Shown: piece after piece, positions 63,051-64,000 of the stretch
Numbering within the stretch: the stretch's first letter is position 1
Layout: each line of letters starts with the position of its first letter
Translations under genes and position numbers: made by a program
Assembly: GCF_000731315.1 (NCBI RefSeq)
Contig: NZ_HG938354.1
Span: 434,001-498,000 of the forward strand
DNA: 64,000 bases
Reading direction: 5' to 3'
Source: Neorhizobium galegae bv. orientalis str. HAMBI 540
GTDB lineage: Bacteria; Pseudomonadota; Alphaproteobacteria; Rhizobiales; Rhizobiaceae
The notes under the pieces: model-generated
Seen by the model: only the letters and a program-made list of their open reading frames with translations
What the model was told of the DNA's origin: nothing
Database searches by the model: none

Positions 63051-64000
63051 ATGAGCACCTACAAGAACTTCACCGTCGAAACCGACGCGGACGGCATTGC
63101 TCTCGTTACCTGGGACATGCCTGACAAATCCATGAACGTCTTCACCATGGAAGTGATGGACGAGATCGACGCGATCGTCGATGTGACGGTTGCGGATGCG
63201 GCCGTCAAGGGCGTCGTCTTCACGTCCGGCAAGTCGTCCTTCTCCGGCGGCGCCGATCTCACCATGATCAAGTCGATGTTCTCGATGCTCGCCGAGGAGC
63301 AGGCCAGGGACCCGGCGACCGCCGCGCAAAAGCTGTTCGATGCCGCCGGCCGCATGTCGTGGCTGTGGCGCAAGGTCGAGACCAACGGCAAGCCGTGGGT
63401 TTCGGCGATCAACGGCACCTGCATGGGCGGGGCGTTCGAGCTGTCGCTCGCCTGCCACGGCCGCGTTGCCGCCAATTCCAAGTCGGTAAAAATCGCGCTG
63501 CCGGAAGTCAAGGTCGGCATCTTCCCGGGCGCCGGCGGCACCCAGCGCGTGCCGCGGCTGGCCAACGCCCAGGACGCCCTGCAGATGATGACCACAGGTT
63601 CGTCGCTGACCGCCCAGCGCGCCAAGGCCATGGGCCTCGTGCACCAGGTCGTCGAGCCCGCCGAGCTGATCAATGCCGCCAAGCAGATGATCAAGGACGG
63701 CCTCAAAGCGGTCGCCCCCTGGGACGAAAAGGGTTTCAAGGTCCCCGGTGGCGGCATCTGGACGCCCGCTGCAGCCCAGCTCTGGCCAGCCGCCCCCGCC
63801 ATCCTGCGCCGCGAAAGCGCCGGCAACTATCCGGGTGCGCTCGCCATCCTGAAATGCGTCTATGAAGGCCTGCAGCTTCCCTTCGATACAGGCCTCAAGG
63901 TCGAGCAGCGGTATTTCACCGAGATCCTGCGCACCACCGAAGCGTTTTCGATGATCCGCTCTCTGTTCGTCTCCATGCAGGAGCTCGGCAAGGGCGCCCG
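63051..64000 (+). CDS. Multifunctional beta-oxidation protein (enoyl-CoA hydratase/3-hydroxyacyl-CoA dehydrogenase), cut by window end
   Basis: First 316 codons of an open frame that runs past 64000. The enoyl-CoA hydratase/isomerase domain is clear: [32 protein letters not shown] (oxyanion hole region), [21 protein letters not shown] (catalytic Glu region). Sequence after residue 215 leads toward the hydroxyacyl-CoA dehydrogenase part, so the full protein is a FadB/FadJ type. GGAAGAGG precedes ATG at 63051. It completes the cycle with the thiolase and dehydrogenase. Confidence 0.9.
   Translation, partial: MSTYKNFTVETDADGIALVTWDMPDKSMNVFTMEVMDEIDAIVDVTVADAAVKGVVFTSGKSSFSGGADLTMIKSMFSMLAEEQARDPATAAQKLFDAAGRMSWLWRKVETNGKPWVSAINGTCMGGAFELSLACHGRVAANSKSVKIALPEVKVGIFPGAGGTQRVPRLANAQDALQMMTTGSSLTAQRAKAMGLVHQVVEPAELINAAKQMIKDGLKAVAPWDEKGFKVPGGGIWTPAAAQLWPAAPAILRRESAGNYPGALAILKCVYEGLQLPFDTGLKVEQRYFTEILRTTEAFSMIRSLFVSMQELGKGA

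Overview
The window looks like chromosomal DNA of an alphaproteobacterium of the order Hyphomicrobiales (Rhizobiales), most likely a Rhizobiaceae member (Rhizobium, Agrobacterium or relatives). Reasons: high GC with strong third-position bias, tightly overlapping operons, many ABC importers, a very large PodJ-like polarity protein (Sel1 repeats plus peptidoglycan-binding domain), the ligase-associated Lhr-type helicase/PdeM pair, and small proteins typical of rhizobia. No rRNA, tRNA, phage, plasmid-replication or CRISPR signature was seen.

Layout. (1) 1-5888: a peptide/opine-type ABC importer (two permeases and a fused double ATPase) with an M20-fold and an M24-fold enzyme; both enzymes lack most of the canonical metal ligands of their families. 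(2) 6152-15960: a GntR-controlled oligosaccharide locus with an AlgQ/LipO-type CUT1 importer, a leaderless heparinase II/III-family lyase, an SDR reductase and an SGNH hydrolase. It probably serves uronate oligosaccharides. (3) 16049-18819: divergent AraC regulator and SDR, then an alpha/beta hydrolase. (4) 18875-28950: a LysR gene facing a long minus-strand operon with a second peptide-type importer, a creatininase-family amidohydrolase, an RraA-like protein, a cytoplasmic gamma-glutamyltransferase-family enzyme and an N-formylglutamate amidohydrolase-family enzyme. This looks like a complete import and catabolic unit for an unknown gamma-glutamyl or amide compound. (5) 29059-30969: a secreted tannase/feruloyl-esterase-family enzyme and a small conserved protein.

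(6) 31049-35272 is the scar region. The C-terminal and N-terminal ends of what looks like one membrane glycosyltransferase gene lie about 3.7 kb apart. Between them are an IS110-family element (IS1111-like layout) whose first catalytic Asp is Gly, several small unknown genes, a GlsB/YeaQ protein with 7-bp tandem repeats upstream, and a 3'-truncated IS110 element that keeps its left end. Both element ends are places where bridge RNAs are expected.

(7) 35332-55014 is mostly core or housekeeping DNA: a family 3 solute-binding protein, an S24 repressor, a LuxR response regulator, DUF952-pyrD, a MATE transporter, a CAP-domain lipoprotein, a TPR methyltransferase, a YitT-type protein, an Rrf2 regulator with AhpD-like partner and a perfect operator palindrome, Lhr helicase-PdeM, UspA, a hydrolase, a CLC channel, a DHFR-family/HxlR pair and a TauE/TIGR02186 pair. 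(8) 55263-59180 is podJ. (9) 59676-64000 is a fatty-acid beta-oxidation operon (acyl-CoA dehydrogenase, thiolase, small membrane protein, 3-hydroxyacyl-CoA dehydrogenase cut by the window end) behind an 11-bp-arm palindrome that is probably its operator.

All functional calls come from reading motifs by eye. No database search was run.
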